Assembly (NCBI GenBank): GCA_021804345.1
Contig: JAJZHV010000074.1
Span: 1 to 6,209, forward strand
Direction: 5' to 3'
From: Pseudomonadota bacterium
GTDB lineage: Bacteria; Pseudomonadota; Gammaproteobacteria; Burkholderiales; Ferrovaceae
Length of the DNA: 6,209 nt
Shown: piece by piece, positions 5,186-6,209 of the stretch
How the letters are laid out: every line of letters starts with the position of its first letter
How positions within the stretch are numbered: position 1 is the first letter of the stretch
The notes under the pieces: generated by a model
What the model saw: only the letters and a program-made list of their open reading frames with translations
Database searches by the model: none
What the model was told of the DNA's origin: nothing
Translations under genes and position numbers: made by a program

Positions 5186-6209
5186 ATGAGCACACAGACC
5201 CATTCCCCCGTTGCAGCCCCTGGCCGCGCACCCGTGGTGGATGTAGCGGCTTTGCGCCAGTTGGGTTTGCCGCTGATCAGTTTGACCGCAGATAGTCGAC
5301 AGGTGCTGCCGGGCATGACCTTTGCCGCTTATCCCGGGGAAACCCGCGATGGGCGCCACTTCATCCCCCAGGCGATTGCAGCGGGTGCGGCGGCGGTATT
5401 GTGGGATACCGAGGGGTTTTCCTGGAATACCCAATGGCATGTACCGCAGCAGGGGGTTCAACGCTTGCGCGGCCAGATCAGCGCCATTGCCGGCGCTGTG
5501 TATGGAAACCCTTCGCATCAACTGCAGGTGGTGGGTATCACCGGCACCAATGGCAAGACCAGTTGCAGCCATTGGCTGGCCACCCTCATTCAGCAAGCGC
5601 TTCTGGACCAGGGGGCGGCAACGCCAGGCGTTGCCCATGGGGCCTGTGCGGTGGTGGGCACCCTGGGTAATGGCTTTCTGGGAGGGTTGCAACCCACCTC
5701 TAATACCACGCCAGATGCCATCGTGCTGCAACAGAGCCTGGCGCACTATGTGGTCAGCGGAGCGCGGTACTGTGCCATGGAAGTGTCTTCTCACGCTCTG
5801 GAACAGGAACGCGTGTCGGGTGTTCGTTTTGCTGGTGCGGTGCTGACCAATCTGTCGCGCGATCATCTGGATTATCACGGCTCGCTACAGGCCTATGCGG
5901 AGGCCAAAACCCGTCTGTTTAGGGCAGCCGGTCTGGAATTTGCCGTGCTCAACCTGGATGACGCGCTGGGGCAGTCCTTGGTGCAACGAGTGCAGGAGGC
6001 GCAACCAGAGCACGGCAGTGTTCCGCAAAGAGCCGTGCGGCTGATCGGGTATACCCGGCAAGGGCAAGCCATTCCGCCCGGAGTGCTGGGCCTGAGTGCG
6101 GAGCAGATTGCAACCCCGGTGAGCGGAGCGGCCTTCATGTTGCGCAGCGCTTGGGGCGATGCCGCCATTCAAACGGCTCTGGTGGGGCCCTTCAACATCT
6201 CCAATCTGC
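5186..6209 (+). CDS. murE: UDP-N-acetylmuramyl-tripeptide synthetase MurE (3' end outside window)
   Basis: MurE is the cytoplasmic ATP-dependent ligase that adds the third amino acid, usually meso-diaminopimelate in proteobacteria, to UDP-MurNAc-L-Ala-D-Glu. The frame runs open from ATG 5186 to the window edge, giving 341 residues of an expected 490 or so. Visible motifs are DSR (36-38, UDP-MurNAc binding) and the ATP P-loop GITGTNGKTS (117-126). TSNTTPD is at 171-177, MEVSSHAL at 198-205 and NLSRDHLDYHG at 222-232. The YAEAKTRLF segment follows, whose Lys241 corresponds to the carbamylated lysine. The linker GPFNISN (334-340) leads to the C-terminal domain. The DNPR-type motif that would confirm diaminopimelate specificity lies beyond the edge. 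A GGGG at 5173-5176 is a weak Shine-Dalgarno, and coupling to ftsI is likely. The segment about 135-150 (LLDQGAATPGVAHGAC) is slightly longer than in E. coli. Confidence 0.96.
   Translation, partial: MSTQTHSPVAAPGRAPVVDVAALRQLGLPLISLTADSRQVLPGMTFAAYPGETRDGRHFIPQAIAAGAAAVLWDTEGFSWNTQWHVPQQGVQRLRGQISAIAGAVYGNPSHQLQVVGITGTNGKTSCSHWLATLIQQALLDQGAATPGVAHGACAVVGTLGNGFLGGLQPTSNTTPDAIVLQQSLAHYVVSGARYCAMEVSSHALEQERVSGVRFAGAVLTNLSRDHLDYHGSLQAYAEAKTRLFRAAGLEFAVLNLDDALGQSLVQRVQEAQPEHGSVPQRAVRLIGYTRQGQAIPPGVLGLSAEQIATPVSGAAFMLRSAWGDAAIQTALVGPFNISNL

Noticed and set aside
4214..5878. A 554-codon open frame on the minus strand, antisense to ftsI and murE.
   Set aside because: Its product shows no domain or family features. 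It lies over two strongly supported genes that share a frame, which explains why the antisense frame stays open across their junction. GC-rich coding sequence often gives such shadows.

Overview
The window (about 60% GC by eye, dense, short intergenic gaps) comes from a proteobacterial chromosome. The proteins most resemble gamma/beta-proteobacterial types, and an acidithiobacillus-like host is a plausible guess, but no species marker is present. The main content is the first part of a division and cell wall (dcw) cluster.

Left part, all on the minus strand, in transcriptional order: dciA (replicative helicase loader, DUF721; 983-1447), then rnpB (RNase P RNA; 563-918), then a Phd/VapB-type antitoxin (254-499), then the remnant of its PIN-domain toxin (126-257). 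The toxin reading frame is the clearest anomaly. It keeps the normal start, the first 30 or so residues and the characteristic PIN C-terminus, but the whole middle, with most catalytic acids, has been cut out in frame, leaving 43 codons. The antitoxin, its sigma70-like promoter, its operator-like dyad and the 4-base antitoxin/toxin overlap all survive. The antitoxin promoter begins only 4 bases after the mature 3' end of rnpB, with no terminator visible between them. Bases 1-125 hold nothing I can assign.

Centre (1448-1624): a divergent control region between dciA and mraZ. It holds a strong sigma70-type promoter for mraZ (TTGACC, 17 bases, TATAGT), a set of TGGGN-like MraZ boxes on an exact 10-base period, and a perfect 7-bp inverted repeat over the candidate dciA promoter.

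Right part, plus strand: mraZ, rsmH, ftsL, ftsI and murE (cut by the window edge), packed as one transcription unit. Junctions are 2 bases (mraZ/rsmH), ATGA overlaps (rsmH/ftsL and ftsL/ftsI) and 3 bases (ftsI/murE), which points to translational coupling. Together they supply the cluster regulator, a 16S rRNA methyltransferase, a divisome scaffold protein, the septal transpeptidase and the third-amino-acid ligase of peptidoglycan precursor synthesis. Gene content here is ordinary; the interest lies in the decayed toxin-antitoxin pair attached to rnpB and in the MraZ operator.
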